From: Candidatus Cloacimonadota bacterium
Lineage (GTDB): Bacteria; Cloacimonadota; Cloacimonadia; Cloacimonadales; Cloacimonadaceae
Length of the DNA: 16,142 nucleotides
Assembly (NCBI GenBank): GCA_028681035.1
Contig: JAQUJJ010000085.1
Coordinates: forward strand, 1 to 16,142
Reading direction: 5' to 3'
Below are positions 7,067 through 13,884 of the stretch, in pieces (position 1 is the first letter of the stretch; every line of letters begins with the position of its first letter). A model generated the notes under the pieces. That model was given only the letters and a program-made list of their open reading frames with translations. It ran no database searches and was not told where the DNA came from. A program made the position numbers and the translations under genes.

Positions 7067-8524
7067 TTATATTCTCCTGAGATGGCTGTTTAGAATACCC
7101 AGTTCATCCCGGTATTTAGTAATAATGCGGCGAGAGATGTTCAATCCCTCATCTTTCAATCTGTCCACCAGTTCTTGATCGCTCAAAGGCTTTTTCTTAT
7201 TCTCCTGCTCAATCATGCGAATGATTTTAGATTTCACGCGTTGTCGTGAGATAGTCCGGTAATCATCATCCAATCCCGCTGTAGAGGTAAAGAAATCTTT
7301 AAAAGCATATATCCCATATGGAGTTTCCGCATATTTGTGCTTTACCACCCTGCTGATAGTGGATTCGCTTACCCCCAAATCCTGGGCTATCACAGAATAG
7401 GTAAGCGGCTGCATTTGCCCGCTGCCAAGATAAAAGAAATCGTACTGGTGTTTGATGATGGATAACGACACCCTTTCCAGAGTCCGCATCCGCATAAAGA
7501 TAGATTTAATAAGAAACTTAGCAGAATTAATCCGTTCCCGCACAAACTGCATGGTCTCCTTATCAAAATACCCTCTGTTAATCATCTTCCGATACCGAGG
7601 ACTGATTATAATATTGGGGGTAATATGGTCGTTGATTATCACCACATATTCGTTATCTATGAATTTCAAGGTTACATCAGGGAATACATAAGATGCACTT
7701 GAGACAAGTATGCGTAAGCCTGGCTTAGGATCCAGCTTGGCAATTTGTTCTTTCGCAACCATTACCGTATCTTCGGAAACCCCCAAAACAGAGGCTATTT
7801 TCTGATAGCGTCTATGAATAAGGTTGTCAAACTGTTCGCTAACTAAGCTACAAATTATCCTGTTCTGTTTTTGTTCATCAGTTAGCTGTGCCATCAGGCA
7901 CTCGGCAAGGTCTCGTGCGCCAATTCCCTGAGGAGCAAGGCTCATTACTATTTGGTGCAGTTCTTCGGAGCGGATTGAACCTATACGGTATTTCCTTCCC
8001 AGATTTTGAATATCAAAAGCTTTAGGAAGAAAACCGTAGATATCGCAAGAATCGATTATATCCGTTACGAAATCAATCTCTGCATCCGGTAGGTTAAGGG
8101 GAAAAAGCTGTTCCAAGTACTTTTCCTTCGCATTTTCTTCGTAACGTACTAAGGATTCTGTGTGCTCTGTTTCGCTATCTCCATGCCAAGCTTCGTAGTC
8201 GGAGTGATAGTCGTTCCAATGATCCAGTATTTCTGTTAGCTCTTTTGCTTCGGAGATAGTATCGCAGTGGTTTTCTGGAACTGCTTGGTCTTCCATGGGG
8301 TCGCTGCTCTCTGGTGCGGTTTGTTCAAAATTGCTTTCATCTATGTCGTCTTCATCTTTTTCTTCCCGAAGCTCAAGGAGGGGGTTGTTGACCAGTTCCT
8401 GCTTTATGTAGCTCTCAAGCTCCAGGATAGGCAATGCAAGCATCTTCAGCGATTGCAGCATCTTGGGCTTTAAAGCCATCTCTTGTTTTTGTCTTAAGGA
8501 AAGGAACTGATCCATTGCGCTCAT
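7067..8524 (-). CDS. rpoN: RNA polymerase sigma-54 factor
   Basis: 485 residues, ATG at 8524 overlapping the lptB stop (ATGA). It directs RNA polymerase to -24/-12 promoters and needs AAA+ activators. Region I (about 5-50) has the Gln/Leu-rich activator-response sequence (LSLRQKQEMALKPKML, then QSLKMLALPILELE). Region II (about 54-130) is strongly acidic. Region III carries the core-binding domain and the helix-turn-helix around YSVIAQDLGVSESTISR. Near the C-terminus the RpoN box reads SRRIITKYRD (464-473), against the usual ARRTVAKYRE. The changes are mostly conservative, so -24 recognition is probably kept. Order lptB-rpoN-(lpdA)-hpf resembles the proteobacterial cluster. No sigma-54 activator gene is in the window. 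Confidence 0.95.
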   Translation of the reverse strand: MSAMDQFLSLRQKQEMALKPKMLQSLKMLALPILELESYIKQELVNNPLLELREEKDEDDIDESNFEQTAPESSDPMEDQAVPENHCDTISEAKELTEILDHWNDYHSDYEAWHGDSETEHTESLVRYEENAKEKYLEQLFPLNLPDAEIDFVTDIIDSCDIYGFLPKAFDIQNLGRKYRIGSIRSEELHQIVMSLAPQGIGARDLAECLMAQLTDEQKQNRIICSLVSEQFDNLIHRRYQKIASVLGVSEDTVMVAKEQIAKLDPKPGLRILVSSASYVFPDVTLKFIDNEYVVIINDHITPNIIISPRYRKMINRGYFDKETMQFVRERINSAKFLIKSIFMRMRTLERVSLSIIKHQYDFFYLGSGQMQPLTYSVIAQDLGVSESTISRVVKHKYAETPYGIYAFKDFFTSTAGLDDDYRTISRQRVKSKIIRMIEQENKKKPLSDQELVDRLKDEGLNISRRIITKYRDELGILNSHLRRI

Positions 8525-9270
8525 AATCTCTGCTCGAAAGAATTCTCCATAAATCTGTCTCCCAAGTAAAACTCCCTGACTTTTTCATCGTTAATCAGTT
8601 CCCTAGACGTGCCCGATACAATGATTTTGCCTTCATAGATAATATAAGCGCGATTCACTATTTTCAAAGTCTCAATCGCATTGTGGTCGGTTATCATAAT
8701 GCCAATGTTCTTATTCCGCAATTTCCCAATTATGTCCTGAATATCGGAAACAGCGATAGGATCAACCCCAGCAAAAGGTTCGTCCATAAAGATGAAGGTG
8801 GGGTTCGTTACCAAGGCACGGGTAATCTCCAGCTTGCGGCGTTCCCCGCCAGATAGAGTATAAGCCTTTTGCTTGGCAACGTGGCTAAGGTTTAGCTCTT
8901 CCAGAGATTCTTGCAACCTAATTTTCTGCTCTTTGCGAGATAGTTTAAGGGTTTGCAAGATCGCCATGATATTATCTTCCACGCTTAGCTTGGCAAAGAT
9001 AGAAGGAGCTTGCGCAAGATAACCAAGACCGAGGCGAGCACGTTTATACATGGGCTTATGTGAAATATCTGTATTGTCGAAAAATACTTTTCCTTTGTTA
9101 GGCTTGGCTAAACCTATAATCATATAAAATGTAGTGGTCTTCCCTGCACCGTTAGGTCCCAGGATACCGACCACCTCACCTTGGTTCATCTCCATAGAAA
9201 GATCATTCACCACGGTGCGTTTTCCGTATATTTTAACGAGGTTTTCAGCTCGAATCTTATGCATATCCAT
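8521..9270 (-). CDS. lptB: LPS export ABC transporter ATPase LptB
   Basis: 249 residues. Powers extraction of lipopolysaccharide from the inner membrane with LptFG and its delivery over LptC-LptA-LptD. Walker A GPNGAGKTT is at 38-46, Q-loop Gln87, ABC signature LSGGERRK at 139-146, Walker B FIFMDEP at 159-165 and switch His196. FAGVDP after Walker B and the overall length match LptB rather than amino-acid transporter ATPases, and the rpoN neighbour is the standard context. The start is ATG at 9270, with a second ATG two codons later at 9264; no good ribosome binding site precedes either. LptA and LptC are not upstream. It is the first gene of the operon. Confidence 0.93.
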   Translation of the reverse strand: MDMHKIRAENLVKIYGKRTVVNDLSMEMNQGEVVGILGPNGAGKTTTFYMIIGLAKPNKGKVFFDNTDISHKPMYKRARLGLGYLAQAPSIFAKLSVEDNIMAILQTLKLSRKEQKIRLQESLEELNLSHVAKQKAYTLSGGERRKLEITRALVTNPTFIFMDEPFAGVDPIAVSDIQDIIGKLRNKNIGIMITDHNAIETLKIVNRAYIIYEGKIIVSGTSRELINDEKVREFYLGDRFMENSFEQRL

Positions 9271-9279
9271 ATGATTATT

Positions 9280-9307
9280 AATCTAATCCGCATGCCTTTT
9301 TTGTCAA
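9280..9307 (-). promoter_or_regulatory. Candidate promoter of the lptB-rpoN operon
   Basis: On the - strand a perfect TTGACA (9302-9307) is followed after 16 bases by TAGATT (9280-9285, 4 of 6 matches to TATAAT). Transcription would begin only a few bases before the first lptB ATG, so the mRNA could be nearly leaderless or translation may start at the second ATG (9264). The lack of a Shine-Dalgarno sequence there fits a very short leader. Confidence 0.35.
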
Positions 9308-9314
9308 GAAATAC

Positions 9315-9330
9315 TTCAATCTGGATTGAA
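9315..9330. promoter_or_regulatory. Palindrome upstream of the lptB promoter (possible operator)
   Basis: TTCAATC-TG-GATTGAA is a perfect 7-bp inverted repeat with a 2-base centre. It lies just upstream of the candidate -35 box, where an activator would bind. The regulator is unknown. Confidence 0.3.
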
Positions 9331-9472
9331 ATTTGCTAATGCTAGGCAAAACGCCATGTTGTTAAAGAACTATCACTTACTGGGTTGCCTAGTTTGGGGC
9401 GATGTCAAGCATGGGTTGGCAAACTCCGATTTAACACAGCTTACCCAGAGATGTTTTATGTCTTTGGCTCTT

Positions 9473-9506
9473 AAAAAAGAAACCCCGAACCTAAGTTCGA
9501 GGCTTC
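9473..9506 (-). terminator. Terminator of the LamG surface-protein gene
   Basis: Read on the - strand, the 12-bp stem 9495-9506 with 9479-9490 (two mismatches, 4-base loop) is followed by six T (9473-9478). It lies 23 bp after the TAG of the gene. It should also shield the lptB operon from read-through. A second copy of this hairpin occurs at 11087-11116. Confidence 0.8.
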
Positions 9507-9529
9507 CAGATCACTTGTTAACCAGTTAA

Positions 9530-10900
9530 CTATTTAACTATTATCATCTTTTTGGTGATGTTCATGGAAGGGGTAGCAAGCTTGTAGAAATAGATTCCGT
9601 TGCTGCAGGCATTGCCCTTGCTGTCGTTACCATTCCAGTTCAGAGAGTTAATCCCTTCATTTACGGGGAAGTCCTTAACTACTTGTCCAAGGATGTTATA
9701 GATCGTTACATTACCCTTTTCACCAGCTTTGACAGTCACTTCAATGTTAGTACTGTTATTCACTTTGAAGGGGTTGGGGTAGGCGTTGTTCATGTTTGTT
9801 TGTTCCGGAAGAACAGGAGCTACAGTGCTTTCATAATTAACACTTACAGGTCCGTGAAAAGTGGTGTGATCCATATCAATGCTTTCCAGCCAATAATAAT
9901 AGGTACTTCCAGTCAGTACTTCAGTATCCGTAATACTGTATGTTTGTGTCGTACTTGTATTGGTTGCGCCTATCATAATGGGAGTTATTGATAACGCAGT
10001 AGCTTGATCAAAGGTATCGTTGCGATACATACGATAACCTAATAGTGCGGTTTCAGACTCGGTTACCCATTTCACGGTAACATAGTTTCCTGCGGTAAGT
10101 ACAGCGGTAAATGAACTTAGTTCCACGGGTAGGGAAATATCATCTAATGTCTTGCCGGGTACCCATGGCGGTGTTGGATTAACAACTGTGCCGTTTTGGG
10201 TTGTGCCATTATGGGCGGGAGAAACACTGTCGTAGGCTGTGCTTCCAGTGCTTTCATCCAGCTTCCAGTTGCCTACCAAACCGGCGGTGGGTGCGAGACC
10301 TGTTTTATCGTAATTGGCTCCGATTTCCGCTGGCGTCCGCACATAATTCCATACGCGTACTTCATCGATGGTGCCCCAGAAAGGTATTTTTTTATCAGGT
10401 CTTAAATCACCAATAGTGAATTGAAATTCCCAATTTAAAGCTGGGTTTGCAGTTACTCCGGACTGGAGATACACACCATTCACATAGAGCTTAACAACTT
10501 TATCTGCGCCCACTGAAACGGCAACATGATACCAAGTATCTACTTGTAAATTTAACCCTACTGTTTTAATACTTGTAACAATAGCCCCGGATGCAAAAAC
10601 CCAAAGCTCGGTTCCACGCTGCGATACCCAGATTGGTGTAAGGGCTTGGGGTAAATTCTCTTTTGAGGACGCGATTATGGTCCTTCCGTATGTGGTAACA
10701 TTTCCAGGAATAAGAGTTGTTGACTTGGTATTAAACCAAGCTTCAACGGTGAATGCATTTGTAATTGGTGCAGCTCTCAGATCGCTGATAGACACACAAT
10801 CATTTACGCCATCAAAATACAGGGCATTGTTTTGTGCAAATAGTCCGCCTACGAAACAAACTAAAATAAAGGCTATAATGTAAAGGGATTTGTACTTCAC
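9530..10900 (-). CDS. Secreted LamG-domain protein with T9SS type A sorting domain
   Basis: 456 residues, GTG start at 10900 behind a strong AAGGAGGAGATC site. A signal peptide covers about 1-22 (hydrophobic IIAFILVCFVGGLFA). A LamG/concanavalin A-like domain (about 25-200) opens with LYFDGVNDCVSI and closes with WGTIDEVRVWNYVRTPAEI. A fibronectin-III-like segment follows (about 257-360; LPVELSSFTAVLT through TYYYWLESID). The last ~90 residues (from NNAYPNPFKV at 371) are a Por-secretion/T9SS type A C-terminal sorting domain, with GNVTIYNILGQVV and SNGIYFYKL. The likely role is a cell-surface carbohydrate- or protein-binding factor; the ligand cannot be read. The 3' 290 bp recur almost unchanged at 11131-11420. 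The gene has its own promoter-like site and terminator, so it forms a single-gene unit. Confidence 0.9.
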   Translation of the reverse strand: MKYKSLYIIAFILVCFVGGLFAQNNALYFDGVNDCVSISDLRAAPITNAFTVEAWFNTKSTTLIPGNVTTYGRTIIASSKENLPQALTPIWVSQRGTELWVFASGAIVTSIKTVGLNLQVDTWYHVAVSVGADKVVKLYVNGVYLQSGVTANPALNWEFQFTIGDLRPDKKIPFWGTIDEVRVWNYVRTPAEIGANYDKTGLAPTAGLVGNWKLDESTGSTAYDSVSPAHNGTTQNGTVVNPTPPWVPGKTLDDISLPVELSSFTAVLTAGNYVTVKWVTESETALLGYRMYRNDTFDQATALSITPIMIGATNTSTTQTYSITDTEVLTGSTYYYWLESIDMDHTTFHGPVSVNYESTVAPVLPEQTNMNNAYPNPFKVNNSTNIEVTVKAGEKGNVTIYNILGQVVKDFPVNEGINSLNWNGNDSKGNACSNGIYFYKLATPSMNITKKMIIVK

Positions 10901-10920
10901 GATCTCCTCCTTAAAGAAGT

Positions 10921-10945
10921 CACATTAATTAATATAAATTATGTG
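10921..10945. promoter_or_regulatory. AT-rich imperfect palindrome before the LamG gene
   Basis: A 25-bp imperfect palindrome (outer arms CACAT/ATGTG) lies 21-45 bases upstream of the GTG start, just outside the ribosome binding site. It could be an operator or a 5' leader hairpin. AT-rich palindromes also arise by chance. Confidence 0.2.
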
Positions 10946-11020
10946 GGGATTCATTTCCGCCACTCCACTAAGAAAACACTATCTTATGGTATTTCTATTG
11001 TATATAAGACCCATAGGTCA

Positions 11021-11048
11021 ATACTAATCAAGCCCTTACTATTGTCAA
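11021..11048 (-). promoter_or_regulatory. Candidate promoter of the LamG gene
   Basis: TTGACA (11043-11048, - strand) with a 16-base spacer and TAGTAT (11021-11026). The predicted leader is about 115 nt. The spacer contains GGGCTTGAT, which resembles the spacer of the other - strand site at 11717-11745. Confidence 0.35.
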
Positions 11049-11086
11049 GAACATTCTTTTCATTTAGTCGCATATTCAACCAAAGA

Positions 11087-11116
11087 GGAAGCCCCGAACC
11101 TAAGTTCGGGGCTTCC
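11087..11116 (-). terminator. Duplicate terminator hairpin, T-tract lost
   Basis: A perfect 13-bp stem (11087-11099 with 11104-11116, loop CTAA) is the second copy of the LamG gene terminator hairpin. After the hairpin on the - strand the sequence reads CTCTTTGG instead of a T-run, so termination is probably weak. It sits after the stop of the duplicated gene remnant. Confidence 0.6.
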
Positions 11117-11130
11117 AGATCACTTGTTAA

Positions 11131-11420
11131 CTATTTAACTATTATCATCTTTTTGGTGATGTTCATGGAAGGGGTAGCAAGCTTGTAGAAATAGATTCTG
11201 TTGCTGCAGGCATTGCCCTTGCTGTCGTTACCATTCCAGTTCAGAGAGTTAATCCCTTCATTTACGGGGAAGTCCTTAACTACTTGTCCAAGGATGTTAT
11301 AGATCGTTACATTACCCTTTTCACCAGCTTTGACAGTCACTTCAATGTTAGTACTGTTATCCACTTTGAAGGGGTTGGGGTAGGCGTTGTTCATGTTTGT
11401 TAGTTCCGGAAGAACTGGAG
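11131..11420 (-). pseudogene. Remnant: duplicated 3' end of a T9SS-sorted protein gene
   Basis: This segment repeats positions 9530-9819 with four base differences that I can count (about 98.6% identity over 290 bp). It encodes the T9SS type A sorting domain and the linker before it (PVLPEL, where the intact copy has PVLPEQ). Two changes alter the domain, Asn to Asp in FKVDN and Gly to Arg in CSNRIYF; one changes Gln to Leu in the linker. The frame meets a TAA at about 11425 immediately upstream of the shared part, so no passenger domain, signal peptide or ribosome binding site remains. An 87-residue frame from the ATG at 11394 is open, but without a signal peptide it could not be exported. 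It is either the 3' end of a former neighbouring paralogue or a copied segment. Confidence 0.85.
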
Positions 11421-11465
11421 ATTATTTTTGTAACTGCCAAATTTCATAGGCATTCCCCCCATAAA

Positions 11466-11570
11466 AATAGGAACACGGATTAGTTTAGGTAAATCTGGAA
11501 TAATTTAGCAGTTAATATGCTTTACACCAGTTTTAGTTGCTACACCTTGTTCTTTATCTGTGTTCCTATT
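11466..11570. repeat. 105-bp unit bounded by 15-bp inverted repeats
   Basis: AATAGGAACACGGAT (11466-11480) and ATCTGTGTTCCTATT (11556-11570) are inverted copies with one mismatch. No target-site duplication is obvious outside the arms, and nothing coding lies between them. From general recollection, similar AACACGGAT/ATCTGTGTTCC motifs are frequent dispersed repeats in Bacteroidetes-like and related genomes, often beside GxxExxY-family genes. That link is inference. Confidence 0.6.
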
Positions 11571-11716
11571 CAATTTATTTTGCCCTATAAATTGCTTTCC
11601 CAAAATTGAGGAAATGCCTGATTTTCAACAATTCCTTGACAAATAGCGAAGAAACTATCCTGTTGCAATGAGGTTAAAATATGAATACGCAAAACCATCG
11701 ATACACGTCCTTGCAT

Positions 11717-11745
11717 ATCTTATCAAGTCCCTCACCATTTGTCAA
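11717..11745 (-). promoter_or_regulatory. Promoter-like site facing the gene remnant
   Basis: TTGACA (11740-11745, - strand), a 17-base spacer and TAAGAT (11717-11722). The spacer ends GGGACTTGA, close to the GGGCTTGAT of the LamG promoter candidate. Transcription would run into the IR unit and the 11131-11420 remnant, so this may be the surviving promoter of the lost gene. Confidence 0.35.
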
Positions 11746-11869
11746 GTCCACTTGCAATAGTGGTTGCTCTCTCTGGCTACTACAACCTCTTACAACCAAC
11801 TTTCCCATGCTTTTTTACTAATTAGTCACGTATGTAAAACAAACAATCTAATTCAACTAAGGAGGAATT

Positions 11870-13516
11870 ATGAAAAGAACTAATGTTTTTACACTCTGCA
11901 TAGTGTTGGTTGCATTAATTACAGGTTTAGGAGCAGAAAACCCCGAATGGCTTTGGGTAACTGCCTCATCTGCCAATAACACCCAAGCCATTACAGTTTG
12001 CAGTGGCAACAACAGCTATATAATCGGTGATTTTTCCGGTACTGCTACTTTCGGCACGCTTTCTGTTACCAGCAACGGATTTGACGATATTTATGCTGCC
12101 AAGCTGGATGCAAATGGCAATTATCTTTGGGTGGTAAATGCAGGGGGAGCAGCCGGAGATTACGGTTATGACATTGCTGTTGATGTGTTTGGCAATGTTT
12201 ATATAACTGGCTATTTTGATGGTGCTGCCACCTTTGGTTCCACCACTCTAACCAGCAATGGAGGTACAGACATTTTTGCTGCTAAGCTAAATAATGACGG
12301 TGTATGGCAATGGGCAGTAAATGCTGGAAGTTCCGCAGAAGACAAGGCATACGGAATTGATGTGGATGCTACCGGAAATGCTTATATTACCGGTTACTTT
12401 GGGGCAACCTCTGCTTTTGGGGAAACCTCACTTACCAGCTATGGATTCTCTGACATCTTCGTTGCCAAGCTGGATACAGATGGCAACTGGCAATGGGCAG
12501 AACAAGCCGGTAGCCCCAATATGGATTATGCTTATGGCATTGATGTGGATACTAATGGCAATGTCTATTTAACGGGTACTTTCCGATATACTGGCACCTT
12601 TGGAAGCCTAACGGCAACCTGCATTGGAACTAATGACGTTTTTGCTGCCAAACTTGATACTGACGGAGATTGGATTTGGCTGGCAAATGGCGGTGGCGAT
12701 TCCTCCTATGGAGATACTGCCTTTAGTATTGTCGCGGATGTAATGGGTAATGCCTATGTTACCGGTGAGTTCTATGGAACTGCCACTTTTGGCTCTTCCA
12801 CTTTTACCAGTAGCGGGTGGCAAGATGCTTTTGTTGGCAAGATTGATGGCAGCGGCAATTGGCTTTGGGCTGTTAGAGCAGGGGGAACCAGCTCTGATAC
12901 CGGACAGGATATTGCTGTGGATACCAGGGGAAATACTTACCTTACCGGATTTTATAAAAACACTATTGATTTGGGAACTCTGTCCTTAATCGGCTACGGA
13001 TTGACTGATATTTTTGCCGCCAAACTGGATACCGCAGGCAACTGGATATGGGCAGTGCAAGCAGGAAGTCCTAGCAATGATTCCGGTAGAGGAGTCGCCC
13101 TAGATGCAAACTGTAACATCTATCTCCAGGGAGTTTTTTCTGGAATCGCCAATTTTGGTGCTTTCCAGTTTACTTCGGCAGGATTTGATATATATACTGC
13201 CAAGCTCTCTCCAGATGGGACAGCCGTTATAGATGAAACAATACCCCAGCTTGCGGAATCATCTTATCTTTCCAATGCATGGCCAAATCCTGCATTACCG
13301 GGAAAACCAATCAGCATTAATGCCAAGATAGCCAATGCTGAAACAGGATATGTTTCTGTTTTCAACCTACGCGGGCAGTGCCTTGCAAAATACCCATTAC
13401 AGCCTGGAGCAAACACTATAACACTTAATACTAACGAGTTACCTGCTGGTATCTACTTTTACCAACTGAAAACACAATCAACAAAATCTGTTAAGAAGCT
13501 GATTCTGCTACAATAA
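11870..13516 (+). CDS. Secreted SBBP beta-propeller protein with T9SS-type C-terminus
   Basis: 548 residues, ATG at 11870 directly behind AAGGAGGAATT. A signal peptide spans about 1-22 (VFTLCIVLVALITGLGA). Residues 24-453 consist of seven consecutive repeats of about 61 residues (24-87, 88-148, 149-209, 210-270, 271-333, 334-394, 395-453). The repeat pattern is W-W-A-x-AG, then D-G-x-I-x-VD-x-GN-x-Y-x-TG-x-F, TFG, TS-x-G-x-x-D, and I-F-A-AKLD-x-x-GNW. This is the SBBP repeat, and seven of them suggest a closed seven-bladed propeller. The C-terminal ~80 residues (SNAWPNPALPG, GYVSVFNLRGQCL, LPAGIYFYQLKT, KLILLQ) resemble the T9SS type A sorting domain but diverge from that of the LamG protein. 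Probably exported and surface-anchored; binding partner or activity cannot be read. It stands alone on +, convergent with the nucleotidyltransferase gene. Confidence 0.9.
   Translation: MKRTNVFTLCIVLVALITGLGAENPEWLWVTASSANNTQAITVCSGNNSYIIGDFSGTATFGTLSVTSNGFDDIYAAKLDANGNYLWVVNAGGAAGDYGYDIAVDVFGNVYITGYFDGAATFGSTTLTSNGGTDIFAAKLNNDGVWQWAVNAGSSAEDKAYGIDVDATGNAYITGYFGATSAFGETSLTSYGFSDIFVAKLDTDGNWQWAEQAGSPNMDYAYGIDVDTNGNVYLTGTFRYTGTFGSLTATCIGTNDVFAAKLDTDGDWIWLANGGGDSSYGDTAFSIVADVMGNAYVTGEFYGTATFGSSTFTSSGWQDAFVGKIDGSGNWLWAVRAGGTSSDTGQDIAVDTRGNTYLTGFYKNTIDLGTLSLIGYGLTDIFAAKLDTAGNWIWAVQAGSPSNDSGRGVALDANCNIYLQGVFSGIANFGAFQFTSAGFDIYTAKLSPDGTAVIDETIPQLAESSYLSNAWPNPALPGKPISINAKIANAETGYVSVFNLRGQCLAKYPLQPGANTITLNTNELPAGIYFYQLKTQSTKSVKKLILLQ
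11939..13228 (+). repeat. Seven tandem ~183-bp coding repeats (SBBP blades)
   Basis: Internal repeats of the propeller gene, each about 61 codons. Blades 3 and 4 are the closest to each other around YGIDVD and FVAKLDTDGNWQW / FAAKLDTDGDWIW. Blades 1 and 7 are the most divergent, as expected for edge blades that close the ring. Confidence 0.85.
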
Positions 13517-13884
13517 AGTGGCATGCCCCCATAAATGAAAGCACTGTGTTTTTTAAAGTTCAAAGAGCCATTACTATCTTTATACTTATCAATATCTTAC
13601 AGGCAATTTGGACTTCAACAACCCAGAGCAGATGACGCTGTACTTGACTGAAGCCTTGCCTTCGCTACCGATAATGAAAGTGTGTCCTGAAGTCCAGTGT
13701 GCCGTTAAGTTATAGATAGACACATAAATAGCATAGGCACAAAGGACTCCAGACACAAATCGCTTTCATGTAAAGTCCATATCGCCTGCAAAGATGGTAA
13801 CATCTCATAACTCGTATCGACGATATGAACTCCAGACTCGCTTTCATTATCGGTAGCGGAGGCAAGGTTCCAGACAAACAAGAG
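13517..13884. other. 368-bp non-coding region between convergent genes
   Basis: No gene is recognised on either strand. The left part (13517-13608) is AT-rich without a clear terminator for the SBBP gene. From about 13610 onward the sequence is dense in inverted repeats of a degenerate TGTGTCTGGAGTCC motif, organised into the branched element at 13654-13867. GGACTTCA (13610-13617) and TGAAGTCC (13688-13695) form a further outside pair. Confidence 0.6.
13654..13867. repeat. 214-bp multi-branched inverted-repeat element
   Basis: Outer arms 13654-13680 and 13841-13867 are 27-bp inverted repeats with one mismatch, which is a G-U wobble in + strand RNA. Inside lie two more hairpins. Hairpin A pairs 13681-13703 with 13736-13757 (about 19 pairs, one bulge, three mismatches). 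Hairpin B pairs 13774-13784 with 13821-13831 (10 of 11). Together they can draw a three-way-junction-like fold. The motif TGTGTC-TGGAGTCC recurs in arm A, its partner and beside the outer right arm. It could be a MITE-like mobile repeat or a structured RNA. No T-tract follows, so it is not a simple terminator. No coding capacity was found. Confidence 0.75.

Larger units (their letters stand above)
11423..11869. other. 447-bp divergent intergenic region without a recognisable gene
   Basis: No convincing reading frame is seen. The region holds an inverted-repeat unit (11466-11570), a - strand promoter-like pair (11717-11745) pointing at the gene remnant, a TTGACA at 11636-11641 on + without a well-placed -10 box, and a tandem TACAACC pair near 11779-11795. 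The right end carries the AAGGAGGAATT ribosome binding site (about 11859-11869) of the SBBP gene. Its own promoter could not be placed with confidence. Confidence 0.6.

Noticed and set aside
11131..11394. The 87-residue remnant frame as an independent secreted protein
   Set aside because: It is only a sorting domain without a signal peptide or ribosome binding site, and is a copy of the neighbouring gene's 3' end.
11939..13228. CRISPR-like or satellite array
   Set aside because: The periodicity is protein-coding (about 183 bp, in frame, degenerate) and matches SBBP blades. No CRISPR array with constant repeats and unique spacers was seen anywhere in the window.
13517..13560. A Rho-independent terminator after the SBBP gene (T-run near 13549-13554)
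   Set aside because: The preceding bases do not form a convincing GC-rich stem.
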